Below, in pieces: positions 1-7,892 of a stretch of DNA of 64,000 nucleotides. Both the position numbers and the translations under genes were made by a program. The DNA comes from Natronobacterium haloterrestre (GTDB taxonomy: Archaea; Halobacteriota; Halobacteria; Halobacteriales; Natrialbaceae), in the NCBI RefSeq assembly GCF_900112205.1, contig NZ_FOKW01000001.1:744001-808000 (forward strand), read 5' to 3'. Numbering within the stretch: position 1 is the first letter of the stretch; each line of letters starts with the position of its first letter. The notes beneath the pieces were generated by a model. That model ran no database searches. It saw only the letters and a list, made by a program, of their open reading frames with translations, and was not told the origin of the DNA.

Positions 1-954
1 ATCGGGATCACCGGCTCGCCGGGGGCCGGAAAGTCGACCCTGGTCGACAAACTCGCCGAGGCCTACCGCGAGCGCGGCGAGACGGTCGGCATCATCGCGA
101 TCGACCCCTCGTCGCCGTTCTCCGGTGGGGCCGTTCTGGGCGATCGTATCCGGATGGGATCGACCATCGGCGACATGGACGTCTTCGTCCGCTCGATGAG
201 CGCCCGCGGGACGCTGGGCGGCCTCTCGACGGCGACGGCGGACGCCGTGAAGGCGATGGACGCCTTCGGCAAGGACAAAGTCATCATCGAGACGGTCGGT
301 GCCGGACAGAACGAGATCGACATCGTCCGGACCGCCGACACCGTGGCCGTGCTCGTCCCGCCGGGGTCCGGCGACGACGTCCAGACCCTGAAAGCCGGTA
401 TCCTCGAGATCGGCGACATCTTCGTGGTGAACAAGGCCGACCGCGACGGAGCCGACCGCACCGTTCAGGAGCTCAGGGACATGGTTGCGATGGACGCGGG
501 CGACGGGTTCGGCATGTCGGGAGCGGGTCATCACGGGGCCGACGCGATGCAGATGGACGATCACGGCCACGACCAGGGCCACGGCCAGGCCCACGACCAG
601 GACCCCGATCCCCACGGCGACGAACCCGAGACCTGGATCCCACCCATCGTCGAAACCATCGCCACCCACGGGACCGGCGTCGAGGAGTTCATCGAGGAAC
701 TCGAGAACCACCAGCAGTACCTCGTCGCGTCCGGCACCCGCGCCGAGATGGCTCGAAAGCGGTACGCCGAAGAGATCCGAACCCTCCTGCGCGAGGACGT
801 CCACGGCCTCCTCGAGGACGAACTCGAGGACGCTGGCGGGATCGACGACCTCGCGGAGGCCGTTCGGACCGGCGAGACCGACCCGTACACGATCGCGGAC
901 GAGTTGCTCGAACCCGTCGAGATGTGTCTCGAGGATCTCGAGCGGGAGGGCTAG
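1..954 (+). CDS. meaB: MeaB/ArgK family GTPase, 5'-truncated by window edge
   Basis: G3E-family P-loop GTPase that chaperones and protects B12-dependent methylmalonyl-CoA mutase. The frame is open from base 1, so the true start lies upstream; about 50 N-terminal residues are missing compared with the usual ~330. The Walker A motif GSPGAGKSTL is at visible residues 5-14, then IAIDPSSPFSGGAVLGDRIRM, the switch region with ETVGAGQNE near residue 98, and the guanine-specificity motif NKAD near 144. A His- and Asp-rich insertion (about residues 175-210) separates the G domain from the C-terminal helical dimerisation arm. Such His tracts are known in the related nickel GTPase HypB but are not a usual MeaB feature. 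It probably belongs with mutase genes upstream of the window. Confidence 0.93.
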   Translation: MGITGSPGAGKSTLVDKLAEAYRERGETVGIIAIDPSSPFSGGAVLGDRIRMGSTIGDMDVFVRSMSARGTLGGLSTATADAVKAMDAFGKDKVIIETVGAGQNEIDIVRTADTVAVLVPPGSGDDVQTLKAGILEIGDIFVVNKADRDGADRTVQELRDMVAMDAGDGFGMSGAGHHGADAMQMDDHGHDQGHGQAHDQDPDPHGDEPETWIPPIVETIATHGTGVEEFIEELENHQQYLVASGTRAEMARKRYAEEIRTLLREDVHGLLEDELEDAGGIDDLAEAVRTGETDPYTIADELLEPVEMCLEDLEREG

Positions 955-1017
955 CGCGGTTCCCGCTCGCCGAATACCAACCGCACTCCTAAGAGCGTCC
1001 TCGTCTTATGGCCCCGT

Positions 1018-1986
1018 ATGAAAGCCCGAACAGTCCTCGGTACGGCGGTCGGCGCAGTCGGCGCGGCCGTCCTCGGGAACCGGCTGCTCACGAAGCGCGC
1101 TGGCGACCTCGAGAACCCGCTGCCCGGCATCGAACGAACGTACCGCTGGCGGGGGATCGAAACGACCTACACCGTCGCCGGCGACCCGAACGATCCGGAC
1201 CTGTTGCTGTGTCACGGCATCTACGCGGGTGCGAGCAGCCACGAGTTCGAACCGATCGTCGAGCGCCTCGCGGAGGACTACCGCGTCGTCGCAGTCGATC
1301 TGCCCGGCTTCGGGCGGTCGGAGCGCCCGCCGCTGGTCTACTCGTCGACGCTGTACGCCGAGTTCCTCCGTGACTTCGCGGAGGAGCGCCTCGAGAACCC
1401 GATCGTCGTCGCCTCGTCGCTGACCGGCGCGTTCGCCGCGGATGCCGCCGGCGAGACGGAGTTCAGCCACCTCGTGTTGATCTGTCCGACCGACGAGACC
1501 GCGCCCGAGCGATCGTGGCTGCGGACCCTCATCCGGTCGCCGATCGTCGGGACGACGGTCTTCAACCTGATCGCGAGCAAGCCCGCGATCCGGTACTTTT
1601 ACGATCGAGATGGCTACTACGATTCCGACCGAATCGACGAGGCGGAGGTCGAGTACGCCTGGGACAGCGCTCACCAGCCCGGCGCGCGGTACGCACCGGC
1701 CTCGTTCGCGTCGGGAACGCTCGACCCCGACTTCGATCTGGCGACCGAACTCGCGGCGCTGGAGACGCCGACGACGCTTGTCTGGGGCCGGGACGCCGAA
1801 CTCGTCCCGCTGCGGGAGGGCCGGGATCTCGCGGAGGCCGCGGACCTGGACCTGGTCGTCGTCGACTACGCGACGCAGTTGCCACACAGCGAACACCCGG
1901 AGCAGTTCCTCGAGTACCTGCTGGCGGAGCTGTTACACGCCGGGGCCGACGCTGACGTCGACGTCGATACTGGCCCAGGAGAATAG
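1018..1986 (+). CDS. Alpha/beta hydrolase fold protein
   Basis: Predicted hydrolase of 322 residues; substrate unknown. The hydrophobic Ala/Gly-rich N-terminus (residues 1-22) could be a membrane anchor or weak signal. The oxyanion strand motif LLLCHGIYAG is near residue 61, the nucleophile elbow is VVASSLTG near 129 (an S-x-S-x-x-G variant of G-x-S-x-G), an acidic residue lies in VWGRDAELVP, and the putative catalytic His is in LPHSEHPEQF near 292. It starts at the ATG 63 bp after the GTPase stop. It is convergent with the DUF35/thiolase pair, so it is not obviously part of an operon. Confidence 0.85.
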   Translation: MKARTVLGTAVGAVGAAVLGNRLLTKRAGDLENPLPGIERTYRWRGIETTYTVAGDPNDPDLLLCHGIYAGASSHEFEPIVERLAEDYRVVAVDLPGFGRSERPPLVYSSTLYAEFLRDFAEERLENPIVVASSLTGAFAADAAGETEFSHLVLICPTDETAPERSWLRTLIRSPIVGTTVFNLIASKPAIRYFYDRDGYYDSDRIDEAEVEYAWDSAHQPGARYAPASFASGTLDPDFDLATELAALETPTTLVWGRDAELVPLREGRDLAEAADLDLVVVDYATQLPHSEHPEQFLEYLLAELLHAGADADVDVDTGPGE

Positions 1987-2009
1987 GACCCGGGTTTCGA
2001 GCCGTCGTC

Positions 2010-2408
2010 TTACTGCTCCGCCGGTTCGAACGCCACGACTCGCTCGTCCGTCGTCTCCGAAACCGCGACGTCGATCGTCACCTCGAGGCCGTTCTCGATC
2101 GTCTCGAGGTCGATGCCGACGACCTGGCCCGTGACGCGGACGGGGCCGAAGTTCGCGATCGCGGTCGCGTATGGGGCGTCGTCCTCGAAGGCCGGTGTCG
2201 GCACGTGCGTGACGGTGAACGTCTCGATCTCGCCCGTGTCAGGGAGCTCTCGCTCGTCGAGGTCGGTCGCGCCGCAGTCGGGACAGACGCGTCGGGGCGG
2301 CAGGGAGCCGTGTCCCTCGGGACACTCGAGGTAGTACGCCTCGCCGTCCTCGGCGGCGTCGAGCCAGTCGTCGAAGCCGGCGTCCTGGACCTCTTCGTCG
2401 TCGCTCAT
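2010..2408 (-). CDS. DUF35 zinc-ribbon/OB-fold protein partnered with thiolase
   Basis: A 132-residue protein with a rubredoxin-like zinc ribbon (ECPEGHGSLPPRRVCPDCG, about residues 28-46) followed by an OB fold. DUF35 proteins form complexes with archaeal thiolases; in the archaeal thiolase/HMG-CoA synthase complex the DUF35 subunit bridges the enzymes and channels CoA thioesters. The ATG overlaps the thiolase stop by 4 bp (ATGA), so the two are translationally coupled. No HMG-CoA synthase is in the window, so whether the pair serves mevalonate synthesis or acyl-CoA degradation is open. Confidence 0.88.
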   Translation of the reverse strand: MSDDEEVQDAGFDDWLDAAEDGEAYYLECPEGHGSLPPRRVCPDCGATDLDERELPDTGEIETFTVTHVPTPAFEDDAPYATAIANFGPVRVTGQVVGIDLETIENGLEVTIDVAVSETTDERVVAFEPAEQ

Positions 2409-3574
2409 CGTCCCACCTCCTCGAGGACGTGGACGGTCGCGCTCGCGACGGTCCCACCCGCGTTGTGGGCGACGCCGGTCGTCGCGTCGGGGACGTGTTC
2501 GCTGTTGGGATGGTCGCCGGCGAGCAGTTTCGTCACTTCGGCGATCTGGGACGCGCCCGTCGCGCCGACTGGGTGGCCCTTCGCCTTCAGGCCCCCCGAG
2601 AGGTTGATCGGCGTCTCGCCGTCGGCGGTCGTACGGCCCTCCCGGGCCGCCGAGATTCCCTCGCCGACCTGTTCGATGTCCAGCGCCTCGAGTGCCAGCA
2701 CCTCGGCGATCGTAAAGCAGTCGTGGACCTCCGCGAGGTCGACGTCCGCGGCGGAGACGCCGGCGTCGGCGTAGGCCTCCTCGCCGGCCTCGCGGGCGGC
2801 CGGCGAGCGGGCGAGGTGGTCGCGGTCGTGCAGCGCCAGGCGGTCGCCGCCCTGGCCCGTCCCGGTGATCGCGACGGGAGCGTCGAGGTCGTGGTCCTCG
2901 GCGTACTCCTCGCTGGTCAGGACGAGGGCGGCCGCGCCGTCGGAGATCGGACAGGAGTCGTACAGCCCCAGCGGCGAGGAGACCTGCGGGGCCTCGAGGA
3001 CGTCCTCGACGTCGATCGCGCTCTGGTACTGGGCCTTCTCGTTGTTCAGCGCGTTCTCGTGGTTCTTGACCGCGATGTGAGCGAGATCCTCGTGTTCGCC
3101 GCCGAACTCCTCGAAGTACGCCTGCGCCATCAGGGCGTAGGCCCCGGGAAAGGTCATTCCGGCGCGGACCTCCCAGAGGTCGTCGGCCGCGATCGCCAGG
3201 GCTTCGGTCGCACCCGCAGTCCCGAGGTTAGTCATCCGCTCGGCGCCGCCGACGAGGACGACGTCGGCTTCGCCGTTACGGATCCGGACGACGGCGTCCC
3301 GGACGGCCGTCCCGCTCGAGGCGCAGGCGGCCTCGTATCTGGTCGCCGGCGCCTGGACGCCGGCGGCCTCGGCCATCAGGGGGCCCTGGTGGCCCTGGTG
3401 CTCGGAGAGTTCACCCATGAAGTTCCCGTAGAACAGCGCCTCGACGTCCTCGCGTGGAACGCCGCTGTCCTCGAACGCCGCGACGGTGGCTTCGGCGAAC
3501 AGGTCACGACTCGTCCGCTCGGGGGTGTTCCCGAACGGGGTCAGCCCCGTCCCAGCAACACGCACGTTACTCAT
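2405..3574 (-). CDS. Thiolase family protein (acetyl-CoA acetyltransferase-like)
   Basis: A 389-residue thiolase-fold enzyme that condenses or cleaves acyl-CoA. The nucleophilic Cys region is YEAACASSGTAV (about residues 80-91), the central His region includes KNHENALNN, and the C-terminal active site has GGLKAKGHPVGATG (about 325-338). The usual C-terminal Cys loop is replaced by GVAHNAGGTVAS, as in the SCP2-type archaeal thiolases. It is first in a two-gene operon with the DUF35 gene. The upstream AT-rich stretch near 3577-3607 contains AGTATTAACGG, read on the minus strand, as a possible promoter. Confidence 0.9.
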   Translation of the reverse strand: MSNVRVAGTGLTPFGNTPERTSRDLFAEATVAAFEDSGVPREDVEALFYGNFMGELSEHQGHQGPLMAEAAGVQAPATRYEAACASSGTAVRDAVVRIRNGEADVVLVGGAERMTNLGTAGATEALAIAADDLWEVRAGMTFPGAYALMAQAYFEEFGGEHEDLAHIAVKNHENALNNEKAQYQSAIDVEDVLEAPQVSSPLGLYDSCPISDGAAALVLTSEEYAEDHDLDAPVAITGTGQGGDRLALHDRDHLARSPAAREAGEEAYADAGVSAADVDLAEVHDCFTIAEVLALEALDIEQVGEGISAAREGRTTADGETPINLSGGLKAKGHPVGATGASQIAEVTKLLAGDHPNSEHVPDATTGVAHNAGGTVASATVHVLEEVGR

Positions 3575-3788
3575 ACGCGTACTCTAATGAGTGCAACCGT
3601 TAATACTCCGTGGTTAGTATGGAAACCCGACTCGCCGTCCGCGATGCGGTCGGCGGTACGGTCCGCGATTTCCTCGAACGGGACCCTCGAGTGGAGCGGG
3701 CTGAACCGGCCCCGTTCGGGCCCCGGGTCCGAACCACTCGATATTACTAATCCGTACCGTCCGAGGCGCTGCGGGCGATTTCCACGCG

Positions 3789-3796
3789 TTTATATG
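3789..3796 (+). promoter_or_regulatory. TATA-like promoter element of the M42 peptidase gene
   Basis: TTTATATG centred about 27 bp before the ATG at 3819. This is the spacing expected for a haloarchaeal leaderless transcript. Confidence 0.6.
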
Positions 3797-3818
3797 AGAA
3801 CCATCCCCACGTCCGCGT

Positions 3819-4898
3819 ATGGCATCCGCTTCGACCCCGTTCGATTTCGATCTGCTTCGCGACCTCACCGAGACGAGCGGTGTTCCGGGCTACGAGGACC
3901 GGGTCCGCGAACTCGTCGTGGCCGAACTCGAAGAGTCCGTCGATCGAGTCCGGACCGACGCGATGGGTAACGTCGTCGGGACGCTCGAGGGCGACGCCGA
4001 TTCGGATTTCTCCGTCGGCGTCGCCGCCCACATGGACGAGATCGGCTTCATGGTCCGCCACGTCGCGGGCGAGGAGGACGAGTACGGCTTCCTCGAACTC
4101 GAGGCGCTGGGCGGGTGGGACGCCCGCGTGCTGAAGGCTCAGCGGGTGACGATCCACACCGACGACGGCGACCTGCCGGGCGTCATCGGCTCGCCGCCGC
4201 CACACACGCTGGACGAGGAGGACCGCGAGAAATCCCCCGAGGTCGAGGACGTCTTCGTCGACGTCGGCCTTCCCTACGAGGAACTCGAAGAGCGCGTCTC
4301 TCCGGGGGACCTCGTGACGATGGACCAGACGACCGAGCGCGTCGGCGAGACGGTCACCGGGAAGGCCCTGGACGACCGCGTCTGCCTGTTCGCCATGCTC
4401 GAGGCGGCCCGCCGGATCGAGGACCCCGACGCGACGATCCACTTCTGTGCGACCGTCCAGGAGGAGGTCGGCCTGCGCGGTGCGAAGGCGCTGGGCGTCG
4501 ACGTCGATCCCGATCTCGCGATCGCGTTGGACGTCACCGTCGCCAACGACGTGCCCGGGTTCGACGACGGCGAGCACGTCACCGAACTCGGCGAAGGGAC
4601 GGCGATCAAACTCAAAGACGGCAGCGTGATCACGAGCCCGAAGGTCCACAAGCGGATGCAGTCGGTCGCCGAGGCGGAGGGGATCGACCACCAGCTCGAG
4701 ATTCTCCCCTCGGGCGGCACCGACACGGCCGGCTTCCAGAATACGGCCGGCGCGAAGCCGGTCGGCGCGATCTCGATCCCGACGCGGTACCTCCACACCG
4801 TCACCGAGACGGCACACGTCGAGGACGTCGCGGCGACGATCGATCTGCTCGAGGCGTTCCTCGAGAGCGAAGACGGGAGTCACGAGTACACGTTCTAG
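3819..4898 (+). CDS. M42 family metallopeptidase (TET-type aminopeptidase)
   Basis: A 359-residue co-catalytic metal aminopeptidase of the M42 family, which forms tetrahedral dodecamers that degrade short peptides. Visible residues: GVAAHMDEIGF (first metal His and Asp, about 68-78), the glycine-rich GKALDDR segment with the bridging Asp (about 182-188), the catalytic Glu pair in TVQEEVGLRG (about 210-219), ALDVTVANDVPG, and the last metal His in TRYLHTVTE (about 325). Length and motif order are normal for an active enzyme. It stands alone behind its own TATA element. Confidence 0.93.
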   Translation: MASASTPFDFDLLRDLTETSGVPGYEDRVRELVVAELEESVDRVRTDAMGNVVGTLEGDADSDFSVGVAAHMDEIGFMVRHVAGEEDEYGFLELEALGGWDARVLKAQRVTIHTDDGDLPGVIGSPPPHTLDEEDREKSPEVEDVFVDVGLPYEELEERVSPGDLVTMDQTTERVGETVTGKALDDRVCLFAMLEAARRIEDPDATIHFCATVQEEVGLRGAKALGVDVDPDLAIALDVTVANDVPGFDDGEHVTELGEGTAIKLKDGSVITSPKVHKRMQSVAEAEGIDHQLEILPSGGTDTAGFQNTAGAKPVGAISIPTRYLHTVTETAHVEDVAATIDLLEAFLESEDGSHEYTF

Positions 4899-4930
4899 TC
4901 GTCCCCGATCGACTCCTCTCGGACCTTTCG

Positions 4931-4942
4931 TTTTATATTTTT
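4931..4942 (+). promoter_or_regulatory. T/A-rich promoter element upstream of the cupredoxin lipoprotein gene
   Basis: TTTTATATTTTT, 26-37 bp before the ATG at 4968. It may serve both as TATA box and, through its T-tract, as the 3' end of the M42 transcript. Confidence 0.5.
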
Positions 4943-4967
4943 GAAGAAGTAACGGAAAACTAACCGA

Positions 4968-6131
4968 ATGGGACGACGATCCCTCCTGGTCGGCGGGCTC
5001 TCTATCGCTGGACTCGCCGGCTGTCTCGAAGATACCACCGCAGAGCCCTCCGACGGTCCCCAGGACGAATCCGACGACCGAACGGAAGACGACGAAGCCG
5101 ACGGGGTGGACGACGACGGCGTCCCCGAGGAAGCCCGGGCGGTCGGTGAGGCCACGATCGAGGCGCTCGCCGCCGGTAACGCGACGGAGGCGGCGTCGTA
5201 CGCCCCACACGAGTACGTCGTCGACAGCGGTCGAGAGAGCTGGGAGCGGGCCTACGGCGAATTCTGGACTCCCGACGCCGTCCGCTCGGTCGCCTTCCGG
5301 GGTGAAGCGAGGGACCGCATCGACACGCTGGACCTGTTCGATGACGGGACGGTCGACGCGGAGTACCAACTCGAGTACGCCCTCGAACTCGAACACGAGG
5401 CGACCGATCAGCGGTACGACCGACAGGTTAGGGCGATCGTGGTCGAAATCGAAGACGAGTGGTACGCGTGGTACCAGGGGATCTCGCAACCGTTCCGTCC
5501 ACGGACCAACGCTGCGGTCCAGGTCTGGACCGAGGGCCTCGGGACGGCCGAAATTACGCTTCTCGACCGGAACGACGCGGCGACCGTCTTCGTGACCGAC
5601 GGGGACGACGAATCTGCGTTCGATCCCGACGACTATCGGCTCGAGGAACCCGGCGAGACGATCACTATTTCCGCCGAGAACGAGGGTGTCCCCGCGGGAA
5701 CGTACGAGATCGTCACCGCGGTCGACGATCCGGCCGAGCCCGGGGCACGGGTCCTCGAGACGGTCTCCCTGGTGGATCCGAGTGCCTGGACCGACGTGAC
5801 GGAGATCGAACTCGAGGCGAACGTGTCGGGGTGGGTCGGCAGCGCACCCGGCCACGTCGAGGGCGTCGAGAACCCGACGCTCGTCCTCGAAGAGGGCCGG
5901 GAGTACACGTTTACCGTCGTCAACGGCGACGGTGCCGTACACGACTTCCAGCTCTGGGACGAGAACGAGGGCATCGTCGACGAGTACGCGACCGATTTCA
6001 TCGAAGACGACGACGAAACACGGGAGCTCACCGTTACGGCAACGGAGGAGGTAGCAGAATACGTCTGTGAACCACACCAGATGACTATGCGCGGCGACGT
6101 GGTCGTCCTCGAGTCGTTCGAGGACGAGTGA
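4968..6131 (+). CDS. Tat lipoprotein with C-terminal cupredoxin-like domain
   Basis: A 387-residue exported protein of unknown role. The N-terminus has a twin-arginine signal (GRRSLLVGG) and a lipobox (LAGC, Cys at residue 19), followed by an acidic linker. Residues about 50-170 look like an NTF2-type alpha/beta domain. A beta-rich middle region follows, and the C-terminal ~110 residues form a cupredoxin-like domain. A complete type 1 copper ligand set is visible: His in AVHDFQLW, then Cys, His and Met in YVCEPHQMTMRG. This suggests a membrane-anchored blue copper electron carrier on the outer face. No partner gene is adjacent. Confidence 0.8.
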   Translation: MGRRSLLVGGLSIAGLAGCLEDTTAEPSDGPQDESDDRTEDDEADGVDDDGVPEEARAVGEATIEALAAGNATEAASYAPHEYVVDSGRESWERAYGEFWTPDAVRSVAFRGEARDRIDTLDLFDDGTVDAEYQLEYALELEHEATDQRYDRQVRAIVVEIEDEWYAWYQGISQPFRPRTNAAVQVWTEGLGTAEITLLDRNDAATVFVTDGDDESAFDPDDYRLEEPGETITISAENEGVPAGTYEIVTAVDDPAEPGARVLETVSLVDPSAWTDVTEIELEANVSGWVGSAPGHVEGVENPTLVLEEGREYTFTVVNGDGAVHDFQLWDENEGIVDEYATDFIEDDDETRELTVTATEEVAEYVCEPHQMTMRGDVVVLESFEDE

Positions 6132-6251
6132 GACGGTCCGTGGTCCGGATTCCCGACCCGACTGTAGAACGACTTCCCGTCGAGCCGGCACTGGGAGACA
6201 GTAGTCGGTCTGAAACCGCCGCGTTTCGAGTCCACTCGGAACGGGACCCGG

Positions 6252-6824
6252 CTACGGCATCTCGTGGACCGTCAACTCGACTTCCCGGGGTTCGTCCCGT
6301 CCCTCGATGTCCGCCACGAGACGCTCGACGACCGTTTCGGCCTCGCGCAGGAGTCGCGGCTGGACCTTCTCGACGACCCAGTCCAGGGAGACGAACCGCG
6401 GCAGGGAAATCGCGTCCTTGTTGGCGGAGTAGGGATCGTAGACCGCCTCGAAGTAGATCCGGCTGGCCGTCTCCGCTTCGACTCCGGCCTCGAGGCCGTC
6501 GAGAGCAGCCCGACCCTCGCCTCCGTCCGGGACCGCGTCCGGCTCGGGCTCGACGCGCCACTCCCCGCGGGCGTCGATGTCGTTGACCAACTGCCACTCG
6601 AGCGACTCGGGCGGGGAGACGTCGGTCACCCGGGAGCGGGCGGTGTAGCTGAGCTTCCACCAGGCCAGTCGGAGGTCATAGACCGAACCCGCGTCGCCGT
6701 CGCCGTGGACGGTAACGTCCTTCAGGTGTTCGGTGTAGCGGGGATACTCGGTGAACGACCGCACGTACGGAAAGACCTCCTCCGGCGGACGGTAAGCGAC
6801 GGTGCTGAGGAGAATTCTGTCCAC
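6252..6824 (-). CDS. SRPBCC/START-like protein (polyketide cyclase or COQ10-type)
   Basis: About 190 residues with a helix-grip hydrophobic ligand-binding fold. The opening strand and YRPPEEVFPYVRSFTEYPRY match the SRPBCC/COQ10 pattern, followed by beta strands (YDLRLAWWKLSYTARSRV, SLEWQLVND) and a long C-terminal helix (VVEKVQPRLLREAETVVERL). I chose the GTG at 6824 because the SRPBCC homology begins there, although the frame stays open far upstream. It is divergent from the FAD oxidoreductase gene across ~180 bp that hold an 8 bp tandem repeat. Ligand unknown. Confidence 0.78.
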   Translation of the reverse strand: MDRILLSTVAYRPPEEVFPYVRSFTEYPRYTEHLKDVTVHGDGDAGSVYDLRLAWWKLSYTARSRVTDVSPPESLEWQLVNDIDARGEWRVEPEPDAVPDGGEGRAALDGLEAGVEAETASRIYFEAVYDPYSANKDAISLPRFVSLDWVVEKVQPRLLREAETVVERLVADIEGRDEPREVELTVHEMP

Positions 6825-6890
6825 ACCAGCGGTACGGGCGGTTCGAAAGTAAGGGTTACTCCCGCAACGGACGGGTGGCTTCCCGGCCGG

Positions 6891-6938
6891 TCGGGAGGTC
6901 GGGAAGTCGGGAAGTCGGGAAGTCGGGAAGTCGGAAAG
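6891..6938. repeat. 8 bp tandem repeat, about six units
   Basis: Six head-to-tail units of TCGGGAAG: the first and last carry one change, the middle four are exact. They lie between the divergent SRPBCC and FAD-oxidoreductase genes, roughly 70 bp from each start. No coding explanation is apparent. Confidence 0.85.
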
Positions 6939-7007
6939 CGACCCGGAAAACGCGACCGAAACCCGCGAAGCGGCAAGTTCTATACGCACGGCGGTGAACG
7001 ACGCGGT

Positions 7008-7790
7008 ATGCGAGACGTCTGCATCGTCGGCGGCGGCGTCGCCGGCCTCGCCGCGTCGATCTTCACCGCACGCGCGGGGCTGGACACGTTCGTCGTCAGC
7101 GAGGGACCACGTCCCTCGAGCAGCCGGACTGCGTCCGGCGACGACGGCGGCGAGTCCATCCTCGCGCGCAACGCCAGCCTCGAGAACTACCCCGGCTTCC
7201 CTGACGGCGTCGACGCCCGCCGGTACCTGCAACTCGTGCGCGAACAGGCCCAAAACGCGGGTGCGACGTTCGAACTCGGCCGCGTGACGGGCGTCGAACC
7301 GGTCGAAGGGACGGACCTCGAGCAGGGGTTCGTCCTCGAGACCGAGGGCGGCGACCCCGTCGAGGCGCGACGGGTGATCGCGGCCTCGTGGCCCGACAGC
7401 GACTACCTCGAGCCGCTGGACGTCGGGCGCATCCAACGTGGCAGCAAGTACTTCGTCTCCGTCGAAGACGGCGGGCGGACGGCGGTCGAGGGGGTCTACG
7501 CCGCGGGGCGGATCGCCGGCGAACCCCACCAGGCGATCGTCGCCGCGGGCCACGGGGCGAAGGTCGGCCTCGCGGTGATCCACGACTCGGACGTCGCCTT
7601 CTATCACGACTGGGTCACCCCAGAGGGATACTTCACCGGCCGCGACCGGGACGTCCCGCCGGGCTGTGAGGAGATCGACGAGGAGGAGCGAAAGCGCCGC
7701 GACGAGCGGGCGCGGGAGACGATCCTGGAGGCGTTCGCGGAGCCATTAGACGAGGAGCCGACGATGCACCCGAGCGTCGACCGGGACTGA
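7008..7790 (+). CDS. FAD-dependent oxidoreductase, thioredoxin reductase-like
   Basis: A 260-residue flavoprotein. The dinucleotide-binding motif CIVGGGVAGLAASIF is at residues 4-18 and the second FAD motif GVYAAGRIAGEPHQAIVAAG is near 165-184. NENYPGF-like residues (LENYPGFPDG) match thioredoxin reductase-type enzymes. The redox CxxC and the full NADPH-binding domain are absent, so it resembles the short haloarchaeal thioredoxin reductase-like proteins. The start is the ATG beginning the Rossmann strand, 19 bp after a TATACG-containing segment (6981-6986). Substrate and partner unknown. Confidence 0.82.
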   Translation: MRDVCIVGGGVAGLAASIFTARAGLDTFVVSEGPRPSSSRTASGDDGGESILARNASLENYPGFPDGVDARRYLQLVREQAQNAGATFELGRVTGVEPVEGTDLEQGFVLETEGGDPVEARRVIAASWPDSDYLEPLDVGRIQRGSKYFVSVEDGGRTAVEGVYAAGRIAGEPHQAIVAAGHGAKVGLAVIHDSDVAFYHDWVTPEGYFTGRDRDVPPGCEEIDEEERKRRDERARETILEAFAEPLDEEPTMHPSVDRD

Positions 7791-7892
7791 TCGCCCCTGG
7801 TTACGGATCGAGACCGCGACCGTCCCACCACGATCGTATTCACGACCCGAGAGTTTTGAGGAAGTACGTGGGAGTGTCGGCACTGACATTCC

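Noticed and set aside
3747..6191. Long open frame antisense to the M42 peptidase and the cupredoxin lipoprotein
   Set aside because: Mirror of two well supported genes; no motifs of its own.
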